NCBI RefSeq assembly: GCF_009389715.1
Contig: NW_024067686.1
Coordinates: 340,501-404,500, forward strand
DNA length: 64,000 bases
Source: Phoenix dactylifera
Lineage: Eukaryota > Streptophyta > Magnoliopsida > Arecales > Arecaceae
Direction of reading: 5' to 3'
Position 1 is the stretch's first letter; the number at the start of each line of letters is the position of its first letter. This document shows, in pieces, positions 9,362 through 20,300 of the stretch. Made by a program: the position numbers and the translations under genes. The notes beneath the pieces were generated by a model. That model did no database searches and had not been told where the DNA came from. It saw only the letters and a list, made by a program, of their open reading frames with translations.

Positions 9362-11131
9362 ATGACAACCCCATTTGGATCTTCTCACATTGAGGGTCAG
9401 TCCACCCAAAGACCCCCTTTCTTCAATGGATCCGACTACTCATACTGGAAGGCTAGGATGAAAATATTCATCCAAGCCCAAGACTATGAGATGTGGACCA
9501 TTGTTGTAAATGGCCCATACATCCCATCCATATATATAGATGGTGTCAAGGTACCCAAACTAGAAACGGATTGGGATGAACATGACATGAGGAAGGCACA
9601 ATTAAACTCTAAAGCAATGAATGTCTTCTATTGTGCCTTAGACCGTAATGAATTCAATAGGATTTCAACTTGTAATTCAGCAAAAGAAATTTGGGACAGA
9701 CTTGAAGTGACCCATGAGGGCACGAATCAAGTCAAGGAATCCAAAATAAACATCTTGGTTCATAAATATGAACTATTTAAAATGGATTCAAATGAAACTA
9801 TCACATCCATGTTCACTAGGTTTACTGATATTGTCAATGGCCTAAAAAGCCTTGGCAAGAACTATACTAACAGTGAGCTTGTCAGGAAAATCCTTCGATG
9901 TCTACCGAGGTTGTGGGAAGCTAAAGTGACAGCGATCCAAGAAGCTAAAGACTTGAACAAGCTTCCACTTGAGGAGCTCCTTGGATCCCTGATGACTCAC
10001 GAACTCACCATGAAACAACACGAGGAAGAGTCTTCCCATAAGAAAAAGGTAATAGCTTTAAAATCTACTTCTTCTAACAAGGACTTATCTTGCAGCAGCA
10101 GCAGTGAAGAAGAAGAAGATGAGGAAGATGGTGGTGAGGCTCTTCTTGTGCGCAAATTCAAGAAATTCATCAACCACAAGAAGTCCTATCATCAAAGGAG
10201 AGGGCCCTCAAATTTCTACCGGAAGGACAAAGGTAAGGAAAGAGAAAACGAGGGGATTGGATGTTACGAGTGCAAGAAGCCGGGTCACATAAGAGCTGAA
10301 TGCCCCTTACTGAAGAAGGGGAGTAAGTACAAGAAGAAGAAAGCTCTTGTCACTACACTATCCGACTCCGACTCATCATCCTCCTCTTCTGACGAGGAAC
10401 AAGAAGAAAAGGCCAATTTCTGCTTCATGGCCAACGAAGACGAGGTAACTTCCGATACGCATCCTGATTTTTCTTTTGATGAACTTTATGATGCGTTCAA
10501 TGAATTAATGATTGAGTATAAGAATATAAATGTTAAAAACAGAGAACTAAAAGTAACTAATCAAACTTATATTCATAAGCATGATTCATTAATTAAGGAT
10601 AAAGATAATCTTACCAAAGAAAATCTAGAACTTAAGACAAGCAATCAACTTTTAATTAAGAAGACTAACACCTTAACTAAAGATAATGAAAAACTAACTA
10701 AGGAACTTTCAAACCATAAACAAGTCTTAAACAAGGATCTAACAAAAGAACTAAATGACTTAAAAACAGAAAATCAAACATTAACTAAAGAACTTAACAA
10801 ATACAAACCCTTAGTTGAAAAATTTTCATATAGTTCAGAAAAGTTAAACATGATACTAAATAGTCAACGTGCAGTATTTAATAAAGCAGGCTTAGGGTAC
10901 AAACCAAGGAATAAGCAAAAACTTCTTAGTAATTTCTTTGTTAAAGCTGGGGAAACAAAAACTAAGAAAATCACCTGTTTCTGTTGTGGAAATATAGGAC
11001 ATAAAGCAAATACATGTGACTATAGGAAAAGGAAAACTAAAAGAAAAATTAAAAGGGTATGGGTTCCAAAAGGAACCAACTTGACTAACCATGAAGGACC
11101 CAAGAAAACTTGGGTACCTAAGATGACATGA
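9362..11131 (+). CDS. gag: Gag polyprotein of Sire-A
   Basis: A 589-residue nucleocapsid/capsid protein that would form virus-like particles and package element RNA in the cytoplasm. The N-terminal part (about residues 15-240) matches the Copia gag domain (DUF4219/UBN2 type), with FFNGSDYSYWKARMKIF near the start. A CCHC knuckle CYECKKPGHIRAEC is at residues 301-314. Acidic and serine-rich stretches follow, then a long K/N/L-rich coiled-coil region (about 365-500). A second knuckle CFCCGNIGHKANTC is at 539-552. The start is the first ATG after the PBS. The TGA at 11131 ends it; pol lies in another frame that opens at 11145, so there is no overlap. It is intact as read. Confidence 0.9.
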   Translation: MTTPFGSSHIEGQSTQRPPFFNGSDYSYWKARMKIFIQAQDYEMWTIVVNGPYIPSIYIDGVKVPKLETDWDEHDMRKAQLNSKAMNVFYCALDRNEFNRISTCNSAKEIWDRLEVTHEGTNQVKESKINILVHKYELFKMDSNETITSMFTRFTDIVNGLKSLGKNYTNSELVRKILRCLPRLWEAKVTAIQEAKDLNKLPLEELLGSLMTHELTMKQHEEESSHKKKVIALKSTSSNKDLSCSSSSEEEEDEEDGGEALLVRKFKKFINHKKSYHQRRGPSNFYRKDKGKERENEGIGCYECKKPGHIRAECPLLKKGSKYKKKKALVTTLSDSDSSSSSSDEEQEEKANFCFMANEDEVTSDTHPDFSFDELYDAFNELMIEYKNINVKNRELKVTNQTYIHKHDSLIKDKDNLTKENLELKTSNQLLIKKTNTLTKDNEKLTKELSNHKQVLNKDLTKELNDLKTENQTLTKELNKYKPLVEKFSYSSEKLNMILNSQRAVFNKAGLGYKPRNKQKLLSNFFVKAGETKTKKITCFCCGNIGHKANTCDYRKRKTKRKIKRVWVPKGTNLTNHEGPKKTWVPKMT

Positions 11132-11144
11132 TTTGCTTGTGTAG

Positions 11145-14100
11145 GAGTGTCTTGCAGCCAAGGTCAACAAAAATTGCTGGTATTTGGATAGTGGCTGCTC
11201 AAGGCACATGACGGGTGATAAAGACCAATTTTTCACCCTTGAAGCTAAGAAGGGAGGTGTTGTGACGTTTGGAGACAACAACCAAGGTCACATCATTGGC
11301 ATTGGTAAAGTTCAAATCACCCCTTCTACTTTTATAGATAATGTTAGATATGTTGATGGTCTTAAACATAACTTGTTAAGCATTAGTCAATTATGTGATA
11401 AAGGATATGATGTTATGTTTAAACCATCACTATGTATTGTAACAAATCCTAATGATAATAGTTTGGTCTTTAAAGGGATTAGACGTGGAAATGTATATGT
11501 TGTAGACCTAGAAGATCTTGCAAAACATAACCAATGTCTAGTTGTAAATGAAACCAAAGAAAATGATGCTAGTTGGTTATGGCACCGTAAGTTAGGTCAT
11601 GCAAGCATGGACACAATAACTAAACTAGTTAAAAGAGACTCCGTGATAGGTTTGCCAAAATTAAAATTTGAAAAGAACAAAATCTGTGAAGCATGTCAAT
11701 TTGGCAAACAATCTAGGAATTCTTTTAAATCCATAAAATGTGTCTCTACCTCTAGGCCTCTAGAATTATTACATATGGACTTATTTGGTCCTACTAGAAC
11801 AACAAGCCTAGGTGGAAATAAATATGGTCTAGTTATAGTAGATGATTACTCTAGGTACACATGGGTCATGTTTCTAGCGCATAAGGATCAAGCATTTTCT
11901 ATGTTTAAGAAGTTCCACAAGGAAGTAACAAATGCTAGAGAATCCTCAGTTATAGCTATTAGAAGTGACCATGGTACCGAATTCGAAAATCAATTATTTG
12001 ATGAATTTTGTAGCAAAAAGGGGATAACCCATAATTTCTCAGCACCTAGGACACCACAGCAAAATGGAGTTGTTGAAAGGAAAAATAGAACACTAGAGGA
12101 AATGGCTAGAACGATGTTATGTGAAAGTAACCTCCCTAAGTATTTTTGGGGAGAAGCCATTAATACTTCTTGCCATATATTAAATAGAGTTCTATTAAGA
12201 CCCATCATAAAGAAAACACCATATGAACTGTGGAAAAACAGAAAACCAAAGGTTAACTATTTTCATGTTTTTGGATGTAGGTGTTTTGTACATAATAATG
12301 GGAAAGATAATCTAGGGAAATTTGACCCTAAATCTGATGAAGGAATATTCCTAGGTTATTCTACAACTAGTAAAGCCTATAGAATCTTTAATAAAAGAAC
12401 TCTAGTTATAGAAGAATCCATACATGTTGTTTTTGATGACTCTAGTGACATCTCATCTAGTAAGAAGGTTAATTTTGATGATGATATTGAAATACTTGAA
12501 GAAAAGATAGATGAGATGGGATTACGAGATGATAATCAAAAGTTGATTGAAGGAGAATCATCAAACCAAGAGCCTATAGTGGATCATGGGCTAACTAAAG
12601 CTTGGAGGTATGCTCACGGGCATCCTAAGGAACTAATTCTAGATGATCCATCACAACCGGTTAGGACTAGAGCATCCCTTAGGAATATGAATAATCATCT
12701 AGCCTTTGTTTCACACTTTGAGCCCAAACATATAGAAGAAGCCGAAAATGATGTAAATTGGATAAATGCAATGCAAGAAGAACTAAACCAATTTACTAGA
12801 AACAAAGTGTGGGATCTAGTAGAGAGACCTTCTGAATATCCAATTATTGGTACAAAATGGATATATAAAAATAAGCTAGATGAAAATGGAATTGTTATAC
12901 GGAATAAGGCTAGACTAGTAGCAAAGGGTTATAATCAAGAAGAAGGTATAGACTTTGATGAAACCTTTGCTCCCGTAGCTAGACTTGAGGCTATTAGACT
13001 ATTATTAGCATATGCATGCTCTAAAGATTTCAAACTATTTCAAATGGATGTAAAGAGTGCATTTTTAAATGGGTATATTAATGAGGAGGTGTATGTAGAA
13101 CAACCTCCTGGTTTCGAAAATCATCAATACCCTAATCATGTGTATAAACTAAACAAAGCACTTTATGGGTTAAAACAAGCACCTAGAGCATGGTATGAGA
13201 GACTTAGCAAATTCCTATTAGAACATGAATTCTCTAGGGGAAATGTAGACACAACATTATTTCTGAAAAGACAAAATAAGGATATGTTGTTAGTACAGAT
13301 TTATGTTGATGATATCATTTTCGGTGCCACTAACAATCGCCTCTGCGAAGAATTTGCTGATTTGATGCAGAGTGAGTTTGAAATGAGCATGATGGGAGAA
13401 CTGAACTACTTCCTCGGGCTTCAAATCAAACAATCTGAAGAAGGCATCTTCATCAATCAAGTAAAATATATCAAGGAGATGCTCAAGAAGTTTGATATGG
13501 AGGGAAACAAATCAATCAGCACCCCCATGAGCTCATCATGTAAGTTAGACCAAGATGAATCAGGTAAATCCGTCGATCAAAAACTTTATAGAGGTATGAT
13601 AGGTTCTTTACTGTATCTTACTGCAAGTAGACCTGATATTATGTTTAGTGTGTGCATGTGTGCTAGATATCAGGCTAATCCTAAAGAATCACACCTAGCT
13701 GCAGTTAAAAGAATCTTTAAATACTTAATAGGAACTAAGAACATAGGACTGTGGTACTCTAAAGAATCTAGCCTAAACTTAATAGGGTACACAGATTCAG
13801 ACTTCGCTGGATGTAAACTTGATAGAAAAAGTACCAGCGGGTCTTGTCAATTTCTAGGAGAAAACCTAATCTCATGGTTTAGCAAGAAACAAACTCGGTT
13901 GCATTATCCACTGCAGAAGCTGAATATGTTGCAGCCGGGAGTTGTTGTGCTCAAATCTTATGGATTAAACAACAATTAGAAGATTATGGCATTAAACAAG
14001 ATGAAATCCCCATTAATTGTGATAACACAAGTGCCATAAATCTAACTAAAAATCCAATTCAACACTCAAGAACTAAACACATTGAGATAAGACATCACTT

Positions 14101-14244
14101 CATAAGAGATCATGTATTGAATGGTGATGTGTCACTCCACTTTGTGTGTACTGATAATCAATTAGCAGATATTTTCACAAAACCCCTAAGTGAAGAGAGA
14201 TTTAGTGTGCTTAGAAGGGGATTAGGAGTGATTGATCCATCCTA
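11145..14244 (+). pseudogene. pol: Pol polyprotein of Sire-A with one frameshift
   Basis: Encodes protease, integrase, reverse transcriptase and RNase H in Copia order. Numbering from the TTG codon at 11184: protease DSG at 2-4; GAG-pre-integrase LWHRKLGH near 130; integrase triad D199, D262 and E298 (D-35-E spacing); reverse transcriptase [11 protein letters not shown] near 615 and catalytic YVDD at 707-710; RNase H YTDSDFAG near 870. The frame is lost near 13893-13897, where one base appears missing inside the conserved RNase H segment. The rest of RNase H continues in the next frame to a TAG at 14244. No in-frame ATG is obvious near the start, so translation probably depends on gag (readthrough or frameshift; inferred). 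Otherwise it is undamaged. Confidence 0.9.
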
Positions 14245-14807
14245 GTGGGAGTTACCACTAGATTAATTGATTTTGATGATGAGAATGAGGTTAAAAGAGA
14301 GTTTCTATTCAATGATCATCATATCAGTCCTTAATTAGGTGATTTTCCCTCATTTGGCGCGATTATAGCAAGAGTTTTAAGTGCGTGCCAAGGTTAGAGA
14401 CGACTCGAGTAAGTTTCAGAGCCGGCTCCTAAGGGGGAGTCGACTCGCGCATTTGCGGGAGTCGACTCGCAAAGCTGGCAGCAAAAGGGGAGTCGACTCG
14501 CGCATATTCTGGAGTCGACTCGAGGTCGAGTCGACTCGCGACTCAGGGGAGTCGACTCGCAGTCGGGATCCGACTTTTTAACCCTAGGTTTGTCGTTTCG
14601 CAAACACTTTTCCTCAAGCCGCCACTGTTCACAAAGCCCTAGAGCCGACTCCTAGGTCATCCCCGATCGTCTCCAAGCCTTTTTCCCGTCGATTCTTCGC
14701 CGGACATTGAGTTTCCATCCGTTCCTAGGTCATTTCCGGTCCGTCCCGAGCTTCCTCTGTCCGTCCTTCATCGTCCTCAAGGTATTTTTATTCCCGTTTA
14801 GGTCAAG
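14245..14807 (+). promoter_or_regulatory. Region between pol and ORF3 with a second palindrome cluster
   Basis: No gene. GAGTCGACTC occurs at 14437, 14459, 14490, 14512, 14528 and 14549, with pair spacings of 22, 22 and 21 bp. These copies are followed by G rather than C, unlike those in the LTR. The rest is a C/T-rich leader running to the ORF3 start, containing AG/GT-like sequence that could allow splicing to ORF3. A separate promoter or a spliced subgenomic RNA is possible; neither is shown. Confidence 0.6.
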
Positions 14808-16412
14808 ATGCCTCGTAAGGCCGTCGTTAGGAAGAGGTCCCGTCCCGCGGCCGTTCCCGAGCGGCGCTCCAAGGCGCGGCATGATCCCGCGAGGCAACCA
14901 CCTCCGGATCGTTCCCCGCCTAGGGAGGTTCATGTTAGGCCATTGGCCGGGAAGGCCGTCTCCACCGGGAGGTATGTCGATTTTGACTTCCTCTCCCGGG
15001 AAGGGTTCACCATAGGCGATAGGCTTAGAGCCCAGGGTCTAGAGTACTTCCTCACCTTGGACCTTCCCACCTATCCTGGCCTAGTTCAAGAGTTCTATAG
15101 TACCGTCCATCGGGGAGATGGAGGTATTGAGGGCACGGTATTAGGTGTCCCATTACGTGTCACGGAGGATCTCGTTGCCCATATCCTCCACCTCCCACTG
15201 GTAGGGGTAGCTCCTGCACATCCTGAGGATAGATTTGAGGCCCTTACGATCGTCTTAGGGCAGCCACCTCAGTCCCCCCTAGATGAGGTATCTGCTAGCT
15301 CACTTCCTATTGAAGTGAGAATCCTCTTGAGCATTCTATCCAGGTCCATCTTCCCTAAGACAGGAAGATTTGATTTTGTGAATGAGAGGGACCTAGCTAT
15401 TATGTCTTACATTCTTCAGGACACCCCGGTCAACTTCCCCAAGCTGATTTATAGGTATATGTGTGAGCCTTTAGATAGACCTAGGCTCTCCCTCCCATAC
15501 GGGATGATATTCACTCTCCTGTTTAGGCAGTACGAAATTTCCATTCCTGAGAGGGAACCCTCTCGTGCCTTGCGATGGACTGATCGCTTGGGTACGGGGA
15601 CCATGCACAGGATGGAATTTCGGAAGAAAGACGGGATCTGGGTTAGGAAGTCCACTCTCACTGCTCAGACCACCAGACCATCACCCAGTCCTGAGCCAGA
15701 CTCTGATTACCCAGACTCTCCACATCATCCAGACCTTCCATCCACTCCTCCTGCTCCTACCACCTCTGCCGGACCTTCCTCCTCAGCTCCACCATCTATG
15801 GAGGTCCGTATTGATCCAGAGCAGCTCCGAGAGCTGCGGCAGGAGATCATCCGAGATTTGAGGGACGAGCTGCTCCGGGAGCTCCGAGGTTCCGTGCCAG
15901 CTGCCACTCCTGCACCCACTCCTGCACCCACTCCATCCTCCGCATTGGTGCCATCCTTGACAGCCGTGACAGACATGACGGCTAAAGTGCGGGAAGAGAT
16001 ATATAATATCAGGGATTTGATGCAGGCCCAGTTCCGCAACATGAGGGAGATCAAGAGCACCACTCGACAGTTTCGAGAGGAGATAGGCCGTGACATGCAC
16101 ACCACTACCGAGGGGGCCGAGCGCTTGTCGAATGTGATTGTCGGCAAGCTGGACGCACTTCAGACCTCAGTGACTGGGCTTCAGACGTCGGTGACTGAGC
16201 TCTCCACTATGCACAGCAGAGCCACCTCGTCTATCATCACACAGCTTAGCCATGTCACAGAGGCAGTCGCCCTCCTCATGGAGCGGAGCAGATTGGGAGG
16301 AGGAGCCACATCCTCCAGAGGAGGAGACGCATCCTCGAGAGGAGGAGCTACATCCTCGAGAGGAGGAGCTACATCCTCGAGAGGGGGAGCTACATCCTCG
16401 AGGAGGACATAG
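14808..16412 (+). CDS. ORF3 of Sire-A, putative plant transposon protein domain
   Basis: A 534-residue frame in the sense direction after pol, where Sireviruses may carry an extra, sometimes env-like, gene. Residues about 45-270 form a compact domain (GRYVDFDFLSREGF, LVQEFYSTVHRG, IYRYMCEPLDR) resembling the domain annotated in databases as putative plant transposon protein (PF20167-like; recalled, not searched). A Pro/Ser-rich linker covers about 285-325, then two charged coiled-coil-like stretches (about 325-350 and 390-490). The C-terminus is a GGATSSR repeat encoded by a 21-bp DNA repeat. No signal peptide or membrane helix is visible, which argues against an envelope protein. Codon use is more GC-rich than gag or pol, suggesting separate acquisition. 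Function is unknown. Confidence 0.75.
   Translation: MPRKAVVRKRSRPAAVPERRSKARHDPARQPPPDRSPPREVHVRPLAGKAVSTGRYVDFDFLSREGFTIGDRLRAQGLEYFLTLDLPTYPGLVQEFYSTVHRGDGGIEGTVLGVPLRVTEDLVAHILHLPLVGVAPAHPEDRFEALTIVLGQPPQSPLDEVSASSLPIEVRILLSILSRSIFPKTGRFDFVNERDLAIMSYILQDTPVNFPKLIYRYMCEPLDRPRLSLPYGMIFTLLFRQYEISIPEREPSRALRWTDRLGTGTMHRMEFRKKDGIWVRKSTLTAQTTRPSPSPEPDSDYPDSPHHPDLPSTPPAPTTSAGPSSSAPPSMEVRIDPEQLRELRQEIIRDLRDELLRELRGSVPAATPAPTPAPTPSSALVPSLTAVTDMTAKVREEIYNIRDLMQAQFRNMREIKSTTRQFREEIGRDMHTTTEGAERLSNVIVGKLDALQTSVTGLQTSVTELSTMHSRATSSIITQLSHVTEAVALLMERSRLGGGATSSRGGDASSRGGATSSRGGATSSRGGATSSRRT
16303..16405 (+). repeat. 21-bp tandem repeat at the end of ORF3
   Basis: About five copies of a unit like GGAGGAGCTACATCCTCGAGA, encoding GGATSSR. 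Copies differ at a few bases. Confidence 0.85.
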
Positions 16413-17187
16413 ATGATTTTGAGTTGTGTTTTATCTTCTTTTGTATTGTTTTTGCCTTACTTATAGTATGCTCAAATGTATTCACCTTCATATCAATACA
16501 ATGAGTAGACATCTTATCTTTATTTCTGTGCCAATTGACTGTGCCATTTGATGTTTGATTGTGCCATTTGTGCCATTGATTGTGTGTGTGATTACCTCCT
16601 TTTTGATATGATGACAAAAAGGGGGAGAAATATGTATAAAATATGTAATAAGGGGAGAAATATGGTTAAAATATGTAAAAGAACTCTTAAAAACACACAC
16701 AAATTTGTTCTAAGTGGATTCGGTACCTCGAGGCTCATTATCTCTCTTTTGGGGCTCCTAATGGAGTAATCTCCAGAATCTATTCAAGGGATATTCGGAG
16801 ATTAGCTTAATCGTACTCAAGAACAAATTGACAGATTTTCCCTCTAAAAACAAAAAATTCAGTTCAAAAATTTCAAAGCATTAAAAGGAAATTCAGAAAA
16901 CTAAAACTAGTTGAATGCATATGTTGAGGGGGAGAATCTGAATTTTAATCAAGATAAATCATTGATAACATATAAGCCAAACAATTGATTGCATAATATG
17001 GAGGCTTATATAATTCCAAATGAAAGGGGGAGCTTTAACTCCGAAATTTAAATGTTTCACACCTTTCAAACTTGGATAAATTAAATTTTCAGACATTTGA
17101 ATTCACTTGTGAATTTTATTTCATTATTTATTGAGCAATTCATTTTACGTATACTCAAAGTTTTGTCATCATCAAAAAGGGGGAGAT
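16413..17187 (+). other. Non-coding 3-prime region with multiple polypurine tracts
   Basis: No gene. Purine tracts occur at 16616-16630 (AAAAAGGGGGAGAAA), about 16648-16658, 16925-16934, 17023-17032 and finally 17175-17186, immediately before the 3-prime LTR. Multiple tracts here are a Sirevirus hallmark. The last is the likely plus-strand primer. Confidence 0.85.
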
Positions 17188-19072
17188 TGTGGAGTGATTG
17201 ATTAAAACCCCGTTTGATTTTGATGAGCTCAAAGCATTTGAGTATATCGTGTGATTACTAATGAATTCAATTGAGTGTTTCAGTGAAAATCCTGCTCAAG
17301 TGTTTCTAGACATGGTTTACAGTATTTTGGATAAGTTAAGAAGTCTGCTGAACCAATGTCTGAGACTCGAGTCGACTCCCGAGTTTCACGAGTCGACTCC
17401 AAGCGTATCAAGGTCACTGGCACGAGCTCGAGTCGACTCCTAATCAGTATGAGTCGACTCCGACTGAAAACAGACAGAAGGATAGAAGAGCAGTCTTTCA
17501 GATCTGAGATTCGAGTCGACTCCAGTGGAACGCGAGTCGACTCCCAGCGGTGCACAAAGAAAAAGTCAGAGAGTGTTTTATGGACTCTGAGATTCGAGTC
17601 GACTCCAGTGGAACGCGAGTCGACTCCCAGCGGTGCACAAAGAAAAAGTCAGAGAGTGTTTTATGGACTCTGAGATTCGAGTCGACTCCCGCATTACGCG
17701 AGTCGACTCCAAGATTGTGCGACCATCAACAGAGAAAACCATGTTACTGCCACTGAGATTCGAGTCGACTCCCAGACAGCTCGAGTCGACACCAAGACAA
17801 GCTTCACGTCAAAAGGCAGAAGACCAACTTTCGGAAACTGAGAGCCGAGTCGACTCCAAGGAAGTTCGAGTCGACTCCAAGACTGGATGAGCCAAAAGAC
17901 AGAGAATCGGGAGTTCGGGCTCTGAGATTCGAGTCGACTCCCAGGACAGTCGAGTCGACTCGAGAGGGCAAAATTCAAATTTGTATCCACGGTCTACAGA
18001 GGAAAAGCCGACTCCAAAATTGCCAGGTCAGCGCCAGAAGTTGGCGAGTCGACTCCGGGCCAAGACGAGTCGACTCCCAGTCGTGACGGCAACTTTAATT
18101 CAAACTTGGAACAGTTGCCGAGTCGACTCCTGAAAAGCTTGAGTCGACTCCCGCTACAGCCGAGTCGACTCCTGATCGCGCGAGTCGACTCCAACCCACC
18201 AACGGTCACATTGTCAGGCTGCGCAGAGTGTGCAGAACGGCCAGAAAAAGTGGAGTAACGGCTAGTTTCCGTGGGGGTTGGCTTAAATAGCCACAGAAGA
18301 CTGTAGCAAAATAGAGAACATACATTCCACTCCAAGCATTCAAGTCTTCAAGCTTTGCAAGTGCTCTTCAACGAGAAAAAGGGGAGATCAGCATTTACTG
18401 CGCCACCAACTTCTCCCCAGCATTCAAAGCTTCCTCCTCCTACATTCAAGTCGATCACTCATCCAAGAGGAGACCAGAGTCAAGAAGCCATTCCTCTACT
18501 TAAGCTTAAAAGCGTTTGAGGGCTTCTAAACTCATCCTTGAATATATTGTTTCATACCTGCTTTTGAGAAGCTTATTTTCTGTTTTCTTTCTACTACGTG
18601 TATTTACTTGGTTCAATCGGGGGATTGAATCAAAGGGAAAAAGGTTAGTTGGTGAGCCAGTTTTAAAACCAACGTGTGAAAGGGTTTGATTGTGAGCCCG
18701 GGAAAACAATCGGGGTTGGTTCTAGTCGGTGAGCCTGGGAAAACCGACCGAGTTCGTTGTTAGCTCGTAAAACAACAAGTTTGGTTGTGAGCTTGCAAAA
18801 CAACCGGCTGTAATCCAAGGGGGTTATAGTGTATTCCCAAGAGAAACTTGGGGAGTGGACGTAGGAGCAAGGGATAGCTCCGAACCACTATAAAACTTGT
18901 GTTTGTGATTGATTGTCTCTTCCTCTTCTCATTTCATATTGCTCACAGCACATAGTAATTAATTAAATAACTTGGCATAGTTTTTAATTAATCATCCATA
19001 ACGTTTTAAATTATCCAAATTGTTTTAAAACCCAATTCACCCCCCCCTCTTGGGTTGTCTATCTGGGCAACA
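17188..19072 (+). repeat. Sire-A 3-prime LTR
   Basis: Matches 7428-9312 at a constant offset of 9760, including the palindrome array (17369-18191) and the hairpin array (18612-18805). It ends GGGCAACA and is followed by the target duplication ATTAG. Confidence 0.95.
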
Positions 19073-19252
19073 ATTAGACTTAATTGCTCTTGGGGTTCTT
19101 GGGCTGAAGATAAGATGGGATTTAGATGTATTAATAGCTTGGCCGGCTATAATTAACAAGCATCAACAAGGGATTTTAAGTAGAATTCTATCCTTTACTA
19201 TCGCCCTTGCTACTTGCATGTCATCAGCAAAAAGTACATGGGATATTGGAGG
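19073..19252 (-). mobile_element. LINE reverse-transcriptase fragment, upstream half
   Basis: On the minus strand HVLFADDMQVA (near 19215-19250) is the catalytic FADD box of a LINE reverse transcriptase. It continues at 7427 after removal of the Sirevirus. A stop and other damage follow. The junction with the captured MBOAT gene is near 19252. Confidence 0.7.
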
Positions 19253-20300
19253 GGGTTTGGAAAACTCCCATAACAGCAGAAAACTCCGCCAGCCCCACCG
19301 CGTCGGCCCCACCTCTCAGGAGGGGCGGGAAGAAGAGCCAGTACCCGGTGCCGACGATCAACCCGAGTGCAAGCGGCGCCGCCACGACGGGGTGCGGCCG
19401 CCACTAGCCGGCCTTCCGGGCCTTCCTCTCCACCACCGTGAGCAGCCCGTGGAGGACGAAGAACGCGGTAACCTCCCCGGTGGGAAGTGCCAAGGTGAGG
19501 TAGTAGAACATGAGCTCGTGCATGAGGCCGGAGACGAAGAAGGTGGCGAGGATGCCGGCGTCGAGCCCCCAGCGGGCTTGAACGGGGTCGTAGACGGAGG
19601 GGCGGAGGATGGAAGAGACCATGAGGTTCCAGCGGCGGCCCCAGAAGTCCTGAAGGGAGGAGGCGCCTAAGGGGTTGTTGAACTGGGGCTCCAGCTCGAG
19701 GCCAAGGAGACCGGTGGCGATCTTGGCAATGGAGGCGAGACCGAGATCTAGGATCAGGTAGATGTGGCAGCAGTAGATGGCGAGGAGGAGGTACGGATGC
19801 ATTCTATCACTATAGCGGTAGCTGGAGATGATGGTGGCCAAGAGGAGAACCCTGACGACAGTGATGAGGCGGTGAAGGGTGGATAAAGATGAAGAGATGG
19901 GAGGTTTGGGCTTGGGTTTGGTTTGGATCTTGACAGGGAAGAAGGAGGTGAACAGGAAGGGGAGAAGGGGGAGGGAGGGGCAGAGGGGGCCGAGGCCGAA
20001 GGCAAGGAGGAGGAGCTTGAAGAGGGCGAGTAGCACGAGGATCGTGATCCAGGTGACCAACGTGGCCGGCACCGCCACGGCCAGCGCCGCCCCCATGGAG
20101 AGCAGGCCAAAGACCCCTCCGTAGAGCACGGAGGCGTAGAGGGCCTTCCAGCCGGCGGTGGCGCGGGAGGAGGCGGAGGCGGCCGCCGAGTTGTACCAGG
20201 AGCGGATGGAGAGGAGGAGGTTCCAGGAGGAGGAGAGGAGGAGGGAGTAGACGACGAGGAAGAGGAAGACCCACGTCCGCCGCTTGCTCAACGCCTGCAT
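19253..20300 (-). pseudogene. Wax-synthase-like MBOAT acyltransferase captured by CACTA-1
   Basis: Plant members of this family (long-chain-alcohol O-fatty-acyltransferase or sterol acyltransferase type) sit in the ER membrane and transfer acyl groups from acyl-CoA. The ATG at 20300 opens 298 residues with many hydrophobic helices, FNNPLGASSLQDFWGRRWN near residues 200-218, and the MBOAT histidine in SGLMHELMFYY at residue 261. A TAG at 19404-19406 stops the frame. Directly after it, in the same frame, come about 50 residues (LIVGTGYWLFFPPLLRG) that match the usual last helix and C-terminus. Without the stop the length would be near 349, normal for this intron-poor family. It lies 340 bp from the right CACTA end. 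It may make a truncated protein or nothing. Confidence 0.8.

Larger units (their letters stand above)
7428..19072 (+). mobile_element. Full-length Sirevirus-type Ty1/Copia element (Sire-A)
   Basis: Structure: LTR 7428-9312, PBS, gag, pol, third ORF, polypurine tracts, LTR 17188-19072. The target duplication ATTAG is exact at 7423-7427 and 19073-19077. The LTRs are 1885 bp each, start TG, end CA, and show no difference in the parts I compared, which implies a very recent insertion. Several AAAGGGGGAG-type tracts before the 3-prime LTR and a long post-pol region are Sirevirus hallmarks. Only one clear coding defect was found, a frameshift in RNase H near 13895. Confidence 0.95.

Noticed and set aside
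14808-16412. ORF3 as a retroviral-type envelope gene
   Set aside because: No signal peptide, membrane helix or cleavage site is visible.
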